A DNA stretch of 58,464 nt from positions 1 through 58,464 of the forward strand of contig NZ_JBHRTR010000011.1 of NCBI RefSeq assembly GCF_042646425.1, read 5' to 3'. Below are positions 1 to 7,603 of the stretch, piece by piece. The notes below the pieces were generated by a model, which was given only the letters and a program-made list of their open reading frames with translations, did no database searches and had not been told where the DNA came from. Each line of letters opens with the position of its first letter. Within the stretch, counting starts at the first letter, position 1. The DNA is from Marinibaculum pumilum. GTDB taxonomy: Bacteria; Pseudomonadota; Alphaproteobacteria; Ferrovibrionales; Ferrovibrionaceae. Both the position numbers and the translations under genes were made by a program.

Positions 1-76
1 AGTGCCTCCTATGCAGCTGTTGGGTGTGGGAAACCGATACGGTAACGCCTCGCCCGTCGCGCCTGCATAGGATCTT

Positions 77-152
77 GACCCGGGATCCATTCCGCAAGCC
101 TCGAAGCGCTTGGCAGCGCTGTCGGAATGGGTTCTCGGGTCAGGCCCGAGAA
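77..152. repeat. Palindromic intergenic repeat (8-5-8 hairpin)
   Basis: The noncoding left edge contains a perfect 8-bp inverted repeat, TTCTCGGG / CCCGAGAA, with a 5-base spacer at 132-152. It is preceded by a GACCCGGGATCC stretch at 77-88. The layout resembles the small GC-rich palindromic elements scattered between genes in many alphaproteobacteria. It lies downstream of the SleB-like gene, which ends at 208 on the minus strand, so it could also act as a terminator. Copy number in the genome cannot be judged from this window. Confidence 0.45.
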
Positions 153-207
153 CGACGGGTTGCCATCACATGCCGGGACTTAACATCTAGACGGCGACGG
201 AAAGCCG

Positions 208-795
208 CTACCGCCCGCGGCGGCGATACACGGTGTGGCGGCCGATCTGGGCGACCTTTTCCAGGTTCCGGGTCCAGGACGGCCGGACCGTGCCGTTGTG
301 GAACCACATGAAGTCGGGGCCGCGCAGCGCGCCGGCGATCAGCACGGCGAAGTCCGGGTCGTAATGATCGCGGAACATCAGGGCGGCAACCTCCACCGCC
401 CGGCGCCAGGCGCTGCGGTTCAGCACCCTGTGGGAGCGCCCGTCCCGGGTCCAGGAGAACTGCGCCGGGCCGTCGCCCAGCCGCTGCCAGACCACGGCGC
501 AGACATCGTCGGGGAAATCGTCGCTGCCGACCCGGTTCATGGTGACCTTGCCGACCAGCTTCATGCCGTCCGCGCCCTCTGAACGGGCTTCGTGATAGAT
601 GTTGCAGGCGAGGCAGGCGAGCGGCTCATCGCGTAGCCGGTCGCAGTCCGGTTCCGGCAGGGACAGCAGCCGCGCGGCAGCAGCGGAGGCGGTCCCGCCG
701 GGGGCCGCCTGCTCGGCGGTCCGTCCCCAGGCGGTCGCCGGAACGATGAGCGGAAGCAGGAGAGTCAGTGTCAGGATGGTGGCGCGAAGATTCAT
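208..795 (-). CDS. SleB-like cell wall hydrolase (Hydrolase_2 family)
   Basis: A 195-residue exported protein. Residues 1-24 look like a signal peptide (hydrophobic core LTLTLLLPLIV, then AWGRT). The Hydrolase_2/SleB domain covers about 60-190: CNIYHEAR at 64-71 carries the conserved glutamate (E69), followed by NRV, the FPDDVCAVV block and a QFSW motif, all typical of the family. Members cleave peptidoglycan as lytic transglycosylase-like enzymes; in non-sporulating proteobacteria they serve cell-wall turnover, so a periplasmic role is inferred. The ATG at 795 is chosen because it places the signal peptide at the N-terminus; the reading frame stays open further upstream but that extension has no signal character. 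The next gene, at 876, is divergent. Confidence 0.85.
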   Translation of the reverse strand: MNLRATILTLTLLLPLIVPATAWGRTAEQAAPGGTASAAAARLLSLPEPDCDRLRDEPLACLACNIYHEARSEGADGMKLVGKVTMNRVGSDDFPDDVCAVVWQRLGDGPAQFSWTRDGRSHRVLNRSAWRRAVEVAALMFRDHYDPDFAVLIAGALRGPDFMWFHNGTVRPSWTRNLEKVAQIGRHTVYRRRGR

Positions 796-875
796 GTCGA
801 TCTGGTTCCGTCTGGGGCGACCGGCCATGAAGTCCGGCAATCCGCCCGATCGGCGGTCCGGGACCGCTTCCTGAG

Positions 876-1544
876 ATGCCCTACTATTGCGAGACGGCGC
901 TGAACGCAATCGGCGCCTTCCCGGCGGAGCCGGTCAACGCCCTGACCAGCCTGTTCCCGGTCATAGCCGGCGCCCTGGCCCTGTTCCAGATCCTTCGGCA
1001 GAAGGGCGGGGGACAGGGCGGCGCCGGGCCGGCGGCCCTGCTGCTGGCCGTGCTGGCGATCCTGACCGGGCTGGGCAGCACCGCCTGGCATGCCCTGCGG
1101 ACCCCGCTGGCCCTGACCCTGGATACCGCGCCCGGCGTGATCTACTTCCTGGTGGTCGTGCTCGCCTGGCCCTGGCTGCTGCGCCGGATCTGGCTCGGCC
1201 CGGCGCTGCTGGCGGCCTTCGCGCTGATCATCTGGGCAATGACGCGCAGCGATCTGGGCTTCGCCGTGGCCATCGCCGTCGTGGTGCTGGCGATCGCCCT
1301 GGCCGCGGGCCTGCTCCTGGTCCTGACCTGGCGGGAGGCACGGCCGGCCTTCCGCACCGCCCTCGCCATGGTCGGCTGCGCGACGGTGGCGGCGGCCTTC
1401 CGCAGCCTGGACCGCAGCGCCTGCGAGGTGGTGCCCTTCGGCAGCCACTTCCTGTGGCACATCTTCCTGGGCACCGCCGCCTTTTTCGGCGTGCATATGG
1501 CCGCCGCCCTGTGGCGGCAGCGCCGGAGGCAGGGTGGTACCTGA
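876..1544 (+). CDS. Ceramidase-like CREST-superfamily membrane protein
   Basis: A 222-residue protein with about seven hydrophobic segments. The N-terminal CET...AEPVNALTSLF block and the residues S68 (GSTAWH), H72, D83, H191 and H195 (HFLWH) match the Ser/His/Asp/His/His signature of the CREST superfamily, which includes alkaline ceramidases, PAQR receptors and Per1. In that family these residues hold a zinc ion and support amide hydrolysis in the membrane. Bacterial members are mostly uncharacterised, so ceramide or N-acyl lipid hydrolysis is an inference. It is divergent from the cell-wall hydrolase and convergent with the chemoreceptor gene, with a hairpin between. The ATG has no strong ribosome-binding site. 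Confidence 0.75.
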   Translation: MPYYCETALNAIGAFPAEPVNALTSLFPVIAGALALFQILRQKGGGQGGAGPAALLLAVLAILTGLGSTAWHALRTPLALTLDTAPGVIYFLVVVLAWPWLLRRIWLGPALLAAFALIIWAMTRSDLGFAVAIAVVVLAIALAAGLLLVLTWREARPAFRTALAMVGCATVAAAFRSLDRSACEVVPFGSHFLWHIFLGTAAFFGVHMAAALWRQRRRQGGT

Positions 1545-1644
1545 GCGGATCCGCGATTCGTCGATGAACAGGTCGGTCTCTTGCGGCCGTCCCGAGGGCA
1601 CCTGGCGCACGGCTGCGCGCCTCGGTGTCCGGGACTGCCAGAAT

Positions 1645-1682
1645 CAGAAAGCACGGCCCGGCAGCGCCGGACCGTGCTTCTG
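1645..1682. terminator. Bidirectional terminator-like hairpin
   Basis: A long inverted repeat sits between two convergent genes (the stop codons are near 1544 on plus and 1785 on minus). The outer arms CAGAAAGCACGG and CCGTGCTTCTG pair with one bulged A, and an inner CCGG/CCGG closes the stem. There is no long T-run, but the position between convergent genes makes a shared terminator likely. Confidence 0.6.
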
Positions 1683-1784
1683 AGGCGTGTTTCGCGGTTG
1701 ACCCCGATGCGCATGCCACAGCATGGCCTGCGACCGGTCCTGCCAGAGTCCCTGGGTCGGGCCTCCAGCGTCAGATTGCGTCGG

Positions 1785-3731
1785 CTATGACGCGCGCACC
1801 TCGGCGAGGAACCTGTCCACCGCCACCTTGAGATCGTCGGACTGCCGGGCGAGCTGAGCACTGGAGTCCATGACTTCGGTCGCGGCGGAGCCCGTCTCGG
1901 TCGCCGCCTGGGCCACGCCGCTGATATTGACGTTGACCTCCTGGGTGCCGGCCGACGCCTCGCGCACGGAGTTGGAGATCTCACCGGTCGCCGTGCCCTG
2001 CTCTTCCACCGCGGAGGCGATCGACGTCGAGATCTGGCTGATCTCGTTGATGGTCTTCACGATATCCCTGATCGCCCCGACGGCATCGCCGGTCGCCGAC
2101 TGGATCCCGGCGATCTGCTGGCTGATCTCGCCGGTGGCCTTGGCCGTCTGATTGGCGAGGCTCTTCACCTCATTGGCCACCACCGCGAAGCCCTTGCCCG
2201 CCTCGCCGGCGCGTGCCGCCTCGATGGTCGCGTTGAGGGCAAGCAGGTTGGTCTGCTCGGCGATGTCCTGGATCAACCTGATCACATCGCCGATCTTCTG
2301 CGCCGCATCGGCCAGCCCTTCGACCTGCTTGTTGGTCTGCTCCGCCTGGGTCACGGCGCGGCCGGCCACGTCGCTCGACTGGTTCACCTGCCGGCTGATC
2401 TCGGAAATCGAGGCCGACAGTTCCTCCGTCGCCGAGGCCACCGTCTGCACGTTGCGGCTTGCCTGCTCCGAAGCGGCGGCGACCGCCGTCGACTGCCGGT
2501 TGGTCTGCTCCGCCGTCGCCGACATGGAGGCCGCCGTCGACTGCAACTCCGTCGATGCCGAGGCCAGGCCCTGAATCATGGACCCGACGGTCGACTGGAA
2601 ATCATCGGTCAGCTTGGCAATGGAGGCCCGTTTTTCCTCCTCCGCGCGCTCTTTCTGCGCCTCCTGTTCGGTCTGTAGTCGATCCACCTCGATCGCATTC
2701 TCCTTGAACACCTGGACGGCACGCGCCATGTCGCCGATCTCGTCGGTGCGATCCTGCGCCGGCACCTCCACTTTCAGGTCGCCATCGACCAGGCGCTGCA
2801 TGACGCCGGTCATCCTGGCCATCGGCTTGAAGATGAGGGAATTCGACAACAGCCCGATCATGATGGCCGACAGGATCAGCGCGACAACGGCCTGCACGAT
2901 CGACGCGTAGAGACTGTCTGTAGAGGCGGCCTGGATCACGCTCTGCTTCTCGAACACCCAGACCTTCCAGCCCAGATCGTCAATGACCCCTAGCGCCCCC
3001 TCGTAGTCCTCCCCGTCCAGATGGAAGGCAATGCGCGTATCCCGTGTCTTTGCATTCTCGGCTTCGAGGCCGGGGATGATGTCCCAGAGCGTCTTGCCGA
3101 TCAGATCAGGATTCTGGTGCGCCATGATGAACCCGTCGGAGCGGGTCAGAATCACGTTCTCGAAGTTGAAGAGGCCGCTGGTGAATTCCGAGAGTTCCGT
3201 CAGGCCGAGGTTGATGCACAGAGTGCCGATAACGCTGTTCCCGTCGAGCAGGGGAACGCCGGCCGCCATGATCAGAAGTCCGATATTGGAGACATAGGGC
3301 GTCGTAACGATCCGCTTTTCGCCGCCATGAAGCCGCTTGTACCATTCACGCTCCAGCGCAACCTCTTTGAAGTTGGGAATCAGCCCTTCCGTCGTATAGG
3401 TCGAACCGTCCTTGAAGCCATAGTAGCTTTGCAGCGCCCCGGTGTTTTTCAGCAGATCGCTGATCAGTGTCTGCCGGTAATTGTAGAGATTCTCACCTTC
3501 CAGAGACGGGGCATTCTGGAATTGCATGGCGGCCAGTTCGAGCGCTCCGAAATAACCCGCCATTTTTTCCGAAACAGCTTCCGCAACGCCGTCCGCCATC
3601 ACTTCCAGTTCGCGATGCTTCATAGCATTTGATGACGAACTGAAACTATTATACGACAATATTGTCATTATAACGATGACAACAGCGAAAAACATGAAAA
3701 CGCTGGCTATTATTTTTGTTCTTGCCTTCAT
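1785..3731 (-). CDS. Methyl-accepting chemotaxis protein with Cache sensor
   Basis: A 648-residue transmembrane chemoreceptor. Membrane segment 1 lies at about 8-28. A periplasmic double-Cache-like sensor domain spans roughly 35-270, membrane segment 2 about 275-300, a HAMP linker about 300-355, and the methyl-accepting signalling domain about 390-640. The highly conserved cytoplasmic tip EQTNLLALNATIEAARAG is present. Cache domains bind small ligands such as amino or organic acids; the ligand here is unknown. There is no C-terminal NWETF-type tether, and no other chemotaxis gene is in the window, so the receptor is an orphan. The ATG at 3731 follows a GGGGG ribosome-binding site; an in-frame TTG at 3743 lies inside that site. 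The first 40 codons are clearly more AT-rich than the rest. Confidence 0.95.
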   Translation of the reverse strand: MKARTKIIASVFMFFAVVIVIMTILSYNSFSSSSNAMKHRELEVMADGVAEAVSEKMAGYFGALELAAMQFQNAPSLEGENLYNYRQTLISDLLKNTGALQSYYGFKDGSTYTTEGLIPNFKEVALEREWYKRLHGGEKRIVTTPYVSNIGLLIMAAGVPLLDGNSVIGTLCINLGLTELSEFTSGLFNFENVILTRSDGFIMAHQNPDLIGKTLWDIIPGLEAENAKTRDTRIAFHLDGEDYEGALGVIDDLGWKVWVFEKQSVIQAASTDSLYASIVQAVVALILSAIMIGLLSNSLIFKPMARMTGVMQRLVDGDLKVEVPAQDRTDEIGDMARAVQVFKENAIEVDRLQTEQEAQKERAEEEKRASIAKLTDDFQSTVGSMIQGLASASTELQSTAASMSATAEQTNRQSTAVAAASEQASRNVQTVASATEELSASISEISRQVNQSSDVAGRAVTQAEQTNKQVEGLADAAQKIGDVIRLIQDIAEQTNLLALNATIEAARAGEAGKGFAVVANEVKSLANQTAKATGEISQQIAGIQSATGDAVGAIRDIVKTINEISQISTSIASAVEEQGTATGEISNSVREASAGTQEVNVNISGVAQAATETGSAATEVMDSSAQLARQSDDLKVAVDRFLAEVRAS

Positions 3732-4033
3732 TCCAACCCCCAAGATTTACAGGCATTTCTCCAACACGATTGCGCCAAAGCCCGCCACCACAGGCTCCGT
3801 TCCGGGTTGTGGATCCGGATATTTCACATCGGAAAATTTCGCGGGTGCGGTTTAAATTTCGGTAAACGGCCCGTTCCACAGGCCGTCCGTGTCCCGGCCT
3901 GGACGGGATTTCCCTGTCCGATGGACGGGCCCGCGAACTTCAGGTTGGCGATAATCGGAGACGATGCGTCGCGAGAGGGGGCGGATGAGGACGCCGGCGT
4001 CCATCAGTCAGTCAGTTGCCCGAGCGCAGTCGG
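3732..4033. other. Intergenic region: chemoreceptor leader and downstream palindrome
   Basis: About 300 bases lie between the start of the chemoreceptor and the stop of the SMP-30-like gene, both on the minus strand. The chemoreceptor leader should be here, and the bases next to the start are unusually AT-rich, but no convincing -35/-10 pair was identified. At 3989-4002 there is a perfect 14-bp palindrome GGACGCCGGCGTCC, just downstream of the SMP-30-like stop, which may help end that transcript. Open frames through this stretch look non-coding. Confidence 0.5.
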
Positions 4034-4999
4034 TCAGCCGGCCTCGAAGTTCAGCTTCAGCCCCGGCCGCGGCCAGTCCATCGCCAGCAGGCGGCCGGTG
4101 GAGGAACAGGTGACATAGGCGGTGCGCCGCTCCGGCCCGCCGAAGCAGATGTTGGTGACGTACATGTCCGGCAGCGGCACGAACTCCACCAGGGCGCCGT
4201 CGGGCGCGATGACGGAGATGCCGCCCTCCACCAGGGTGGCGACGCAGACATTGCCGCAGGCCTCGATCCCCAGGCTGTCGAACAGGCGATAGCTGCGCGG
4301 GGTGTAGATCATCAGGCCGCGCCGCCAGGGCGCCGCCCGCGGCCCCTTCGCCGGCCGGCCGGGACCGTCCAGCGCGATCGCCCAGAGCTGGCAGGTCGGC
4401 GTTTCCGCCACGTACAGGGTGGTCCCGTCGGGCGACAGGCCGATGCCGTTCGGCCCGTGCATCGGAAACACCGCCTCCCGCAGGCCGGCGCCGTCGGGCG
4501 GGGCGTAGAGGATGCCGGTACGATCCTCGCTCCGTGGTCGCATCTTGCCATGGTCGGTGAACCACAGCCCGCCCTCGGCATCGAACACCAGGTCGTTCGG
4601 CCCCTTCAGCGGCTCGCCGTTGCAGGCGCGATGCACCACCTCGACCTGCCCGGTCGCCAGGTCCACCGCCTCGATCCGGCCGCCTTCATAGTCGGCAGCC
4701 TGCACCCCCGGCATCAGGCGGCCGTCGCGCTCCGCCCATTCGAAGCCGCCATTGTTGCAGAGCCAGACCCGCCCGTCGGGACCGAGCGCCGCGCCGTTCG
4801 GCCCGCCGCCGGTCTCCGCCACCACCGCGATCCGGCCGTCCGGGGTGACCCGGGACAGGGTGCCGCGCGCGATCTCCACCACAAGGACGGAGCCGTCGGG
4901 CATGGCGATGGGGCCTTCCGGGAAACGCAGCCCCTCCGCCATCACCCGCCAGGGCCGCTCCACCACCGGGCCATCGGCGGTTGCCGCCGGCTCAGTCAT
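4034..4999 (-). CDS. SMP-30/gluconolactonase/LRE family protein
   Basis: A 321-residue six-bladed beta-propeller of the SMP-30 family, a group of calcium- or zinc-dependent lactonases. The family blocks are visible: FPEGPIAMPDGS near the N-terminus with the metal-binding glutamate, GPNDLVFDAEGGLWFTD with the conserved Asn/Asp pair, and HGPNGIGLSPDG. Its ATG at 4999 overlaps the end of the nitrile hydratase accessory gene by 8 bases, so it is translationally coupled to that operon. A lactonase is not a standard part of nitrile metabolism. It may act on a hydroxy-acid lactone formed after nitrile and amide hydrolysis, but that is inference. No signal peptide is visible, so it is probably cytoplasmic. 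Confidence 0.88.
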   Translation of the reverse strand: MTEPAATADGPVVERPWRVMAEGLRFPEGPIAMPDGSVLVVEIARGTLSRVTPDGRIAVVAETGGGPNGAALGPDGRVWLCNNGGFEWAERDGRLMPGVQAADYEGGRIEAVDLATGQVEVVHRACNGEPLKGPNDLVFDAEGGLWFTDHGKMRPRSEDRTGILYAPPDGAGLREAVFPMHGPNGIGLSPDGTTLYVAETPTCQLWAIALDGPGRPAKGPRAAPWRRGLMIYTPRSYRLFDSLGIEACGNVCVATLVEGGISVIAPDGALVEFVPLPDMYVTNICFGGPERRTAYVTCSSTGRLLAMDWPRPGLKLNFEAG

Positions 5000-5405
5000 G
5001 CCGATGCTCTCCGTGGCGATGTCCATCATGGCCGGGCACCGGCGGCAGGCCGTGCCGATGCTCGGCCCGGTGATGCAGCAATGCCGCGGTATCGGCGGCA
5101 TGCTCGGACGGCGCCACCAGCCCGGCATCGGCCAGCAGTCCCTCCAGCGCCACCGCCCAATGGTCGTAATAGCTGTCGCCCAGGTCGGGATCGCCGGCGG
5201 CCTGCGCTGCCGAGATCGCCGCCGAGAGGCGCGCCGCCCAGTCGCTCCAGTCCAGCGCGCCGGCCTCGTGCAGGGCCACGACGGTGGCGAAGGCCCGCGC
5301 CTGCCAGGGGGCGGCGAAGACCGGGCCGGCATCCAGGTCGTGGGAGGCCCCGCCGCCGGCACGCGCGGCCGCAATCGCCAGGGCCAGGGAGTCCGCCTCA
5401 GTCAT
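4992..5405 (-). CDS. Nitrile hydratase accessory (activator) protein
   Basis: A 137-residue protein of the nitrile hydratase accessory family, which resembles the N-terminal half of the beta subunit. The PVFAAPWQARAFATVVALHEAGALDWSDWA block and YYDHWAVALEGLLAD are diagnostic; they mirror the matching helices in the beta subunit encoded immediately upstream. Family members insert cobalt into the alpha subunit, often by swapping subunits. The C-terminus is His-rich (HRAEHRHGLP...HDGHRHGEHRHD), which could bind metal, consistent with a cobalt-delivery role. It overlaps the beta-subunit stop by 8 bases upstream and the SMP-30 gene by 8 bases downstream. Confidence 0.9.
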   Translation of the reverse strand: MTEADSLALAIAAARAGGGASHDLDAGPVFAAPWQARAFATVVALHEAGALDWSDWAARLSAAISAAQAAGDPDLGDSYYDHWAVALEGLLADAGLVAPSEHAADTAALLHHRAEHRHGLPPVPGHDGHRHGEHRHD

Positions 5406-6084
5406 GCGCCGCCTCCCCTGCCGGCAGCAGGTAGGGGGCCCAGAGATCGATCATCACCTCCGCCTTCGGGTCGCCGTCCGGCCCGAACAGCTCCGCCGCG
5501 GTGAAGCGCACGGCATAGCAGTGCTGCGGGTCGGGATCGCCGGTGGCGACGACGGAATCGGGAAACACGAAGGCGCCGTGGTGCAGCGCCACCTCCCCCA
5601 CCTTGCCCAGGCAGTAGCGCGGCGTGCGGGTATGGCCGGCGGGCCGCGCATTGCGCACCCGCACCCGGTCGCCCGGCCGGAACTTCGGCGGGCCGGCGGG
5701 TTCGCGACGGGCGGTCGCACCCTTCGCCAGGACGGCCGGCACCTGGTCCGGATGCAATACCCGCGGCGCCGACGCCGGTGCCGGGTCGGCAGGCGGCGTT
5801 GCGGCAGCAAGTTCCTCCGAGGTCACCACGCCCTTCTCCAGCAGCAGGGCGACCAGGCCGTGCCACCAGTGATCGTAATAGCCGCTGGCCAGGTAATCGG
5901 CCGCGGGCATCGTCTCCCGCGCGGCGCGGGCCATGTCGATGTTCCACAGACCAGAGGCGCCCATCGCCAGCACCAGGCCGAACAGCGGCCGCTGCCAGGG
6001 CTCCGGGAAATGGTCGTGCGGATCCTCGTGCACGTCGATCGGGCCGAAGCCGTGCATGCCGCCCAGGTCGTGGATGCCGTGCAT
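5398..6084 (-). CDS. nthB: Nitrile hydratase subunit beta
   Basis: A 228-residue beta subunit. It begins with the family hallmark MHGIHDLGGMHGFGPI, followed by FPEPWQRPLFGLVLAM, a YYDHWWHGLVALLLEKG block and the C-terminal SH3-like barrel (FRPGDRVRVRN...GHTRTPRYCLGKVGEV). With the alpha subunit it forms the heterodimer that hydrates nitriles to amides in the cytoplasm. The ATG at 6084 overlaps the alpha stop in a TGATG junction, and the reading frame open upstream of it is an artefact of overlapping the alpha gene. Order alpha-beta-activator is the common arrangement in cobalt-type clusters. Confidence 0.97.
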   Translation of the reverse strand: MHGIHDLGGMHGFGPIDVHEDPHDHFPEPWQRPLFGLVLAMGASGLWNIDMARAARETMPAADYLASGYYDHWWHGLVALLLEKGVVTSEELAAATPPADPAPASAPRVLHPDQVPAVLAKGATARREPAGPPKFRPGDRVRVRNARPAGHTRTPRYCLGKVGEVALHHGAFVFPDSVVATGDPDPQHCYAVRFTAAELFGPDGDPKAEVMIDLWAPYLLPAGEAAHD

Positions 6085-6758
6085 CAGGCGCGCCCTCCCG
6101 CAGAAGCCGGCAGGTCGGCGGGATCGAGGCGCGCCGGATCGAGGGCCAGGGCCGTGCCGATCATCGAATCCCGGGTCACCAGCCGGGCCAGGTCCGCCAC
6201 GTCCCAGCCCTCGGTGCCGGCGGGGCGCATCGGGATCACCAGGTAGCGCAGCTCCGCGGTGGAATCCCAGACGCGGACCTCGACCTCCGGCGCCAGGGTC
6301 ACGCCGAATTCCGCCAGCACGCCGCGCGGGTCCAGCACCGCACGCGAGCGATAGGGCTCCGCCTTGTACCAGTCCGGCGGGATGCCCAGCACCGGCCAGG
6401 GATAGCAGGAGCACAGGGTGCAGACCGTCATGTTGTGCCGGTCGGGACTGTTCTCGACCACCACCATGTCCTCGCCCTGCCGGCCGCCATAGCCGAGGCT
6501 GGCGATCGCCGCGGTGGCGTCGCGGCGCAGCCAGTCCAGATAGGCCGGGTCGGTCCAGGCCTTCGCCACCACATGGGCGCCGTTGCGCGGGCCGACATCC
6601 TGTTCGTAGGTCGCCACGATGGTGTCGATCGCCGCCGGGTCCAGCACGCCCTTGCGCGCCAGCAGCTGGATCAGCGCGTCCACCCGCGCCGCCTTCTCGT
6701 CCGGCGGCAGGTCATGGAAGCGCGGCACCTGCTTCGAACCCAGTGGGGGAGCATCCAT
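6084..6758 (-). CDS. nthA: Nitrile hydratase subunit alpha, cobalt type
   Basis: A 224-residue catalytic subunit. The metal-binding claw CTLCSC lies at residues 113-118. Threonine in the second position is characteristic of cobalt enzymes, where iron enzymes have serine. In the family the last two cysteines are oxidised to sulfinic and sulfenic acid and hold the low-spin metal with backbone amides. It hydrates nitriles to carboxamides; a dedicated amidase is not in this operon, but a nitrilase-superfamily amidohydrolase gene lies at 35407. First gene of a four-gene overlapping minus-strand operon; its promoter must be in the 247 bases upstream, shared divergently with the thioesterase gene. 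Confidence 0.97.
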   Translation of the reverse strand: MDAPPLGSKQVPRFHDLPPDEKAARVDALIQLLARKGVLDPAAIDTIVATYEQDVGPRNGAHVVAKAWTDPAYLDWLRRDATAAIASLGYGGRQGEDMVVVENSPDRHNMTVCTLCSCYPWPVLGIPPDWYKAEPYRSRAVLDPRGVLAEFGVTLAPEVEVRVWDSTAELRYLVIPMRPAGTEGWDVADLARLVTRDSMIGTALALDPARLDPADLPASAGGRA

Positions 6759-7005
6759 CGGCGTTCCTCCTGAAAGCGGCCGGTCGCGATCTCACGGCCG
6801 GCGATGCGGCCCCAACGATAGACCGGCCGGCGCCGCTGCCAAAGTGCAGACCGTTCGGCGTCCGGGTGCTTGTCAACGCAACGGTAATGGTCGAACCTGT
6901 CACCCTTGAGTCCGGCTGCGGGGTCCCAGGCGGGGTGCTTGGGAGGCTGGGCGCGGGCTGCACGACCCGTTCGCTGAGATCTGCGTGCCAGAGAGTCTGT
7001 CTGCG

Positions 7006-7404
7006 ATGCTGGACGTCCCGGTCGGTCTGGAAAACCGCCTCACCATTACCTCGTCCCGGAAGGATTCGGCGGAGAGCTTCGGCAATGCCGGGGTCGACGT
7101 CGTCGCCACGCCGGCCCTGATCGGCTTCCTGGAGCAGGCCGCCGGCCGTGCGCTGAAGCCCTACATGTCGCCGGACGAGGTCACCCTGGGCACGATGATC
7201 GACGTCCAGCATCTGGGCGCGGCGCCGGTGGGCGCGGCGATCGACTGCACGGCCCGGGTGACAGCGGTCGACGACAACCGGGTCACCTTTGCCGTCGAGG
7301 CGCGCTGGAACGGCCGGACCCTGATGAAGGGCCGGCACGGCCGCGCAGTCGTCGACGGCGCGCGCTTCTTCCGCCGTCTGGAGGAGATGACGTCCGAAGG
7401 CTGA
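7006..7404 (+). CDS. FlK-like acyl-CoA thioesterase, hotdog fold
   Basis: A 132-residue single-domain hotdog protein resembling the fluoroacetyl-CoA thioesterase FlK. The probable catalytic residues T35 (ATPALI), E43 (FLEQA) and H69 (DVQHL) have the same 8- and 26-residue spacing as Thr42, Glu50 and His76 of FlK. GTMIDVQHLGAAPVGA is the family core. It probably hydrolyses a short acyl-CoA; nothing in the sequence proves fluoroacetate specificity. ATG at 7006 is preferred because GAGAG lies about 10 bases upstream; a GTG at 6985 in the same frame would add seven residues. It is monocistronic, divergent from the nitrile hydratase operon. Confidence 0.8.
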   Translation: MLDVPVGLENRLTITSSRKDSAESFGNAGVDVVATPALIGFLEQAAGRALKPYMSPDEVTLGTMIDVQHLGAAPVGAAIDCTARVTAVDDNRVTFAVEARWNGRTLMKGRHGRAVVDGARFFRRLEEMTSEG

Positions 7405-7446
7405 GGGCGGCGCGGGAGGGAGCACCTGTCTCTCCCGAGCTCGTCA

Positions 7447-7545
7447 CTCGCGTACTTGATACGCGAGTCCATGCTGCAGCTTCCCAACAAGGTTTGCCCT
7501 GATGGAGCCTCGCGGCACCATGGACCACCGCGACGCGCGCGGTGG
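7447..7545. repeat. Paired 8-5-8 palindromic repeats
   Basis: Two perfect hairpins with identical geometry (8-base arms, 5-base spacer) lie in the gap between two convergent genes. The first is CTCGCGTA/TACGCGAG at 7447-7467 and the second CCACCGCG/CGCGGTGG at 7525-7545. A third hairpin of the same geometry lies at 132-152. They look like a REP- or RPE-type dispersed intergenic element and could also end transcription from both sides. Confidence 0.5.
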
Positions 7546-7603
7546 TGACGCCTAGGGGACACGCAGCGGGTGCCATGCCCAAGGTCTGCGAACCCCTCCG
7601 CCG

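Noticed and set aside
24..311. Open frame at the left edge
   Set aside because: It runs through a palindromic repeat and opposite the end of the SleB-like gene; the translation has no coding character.
3655..3666. GACAATATTGTC palindrome as an operator
   Set aside because: It lies inside the first membrane segment of the chemoreceptor, downstream of the start codon, so a regulatory role is unlikely without further evidence.
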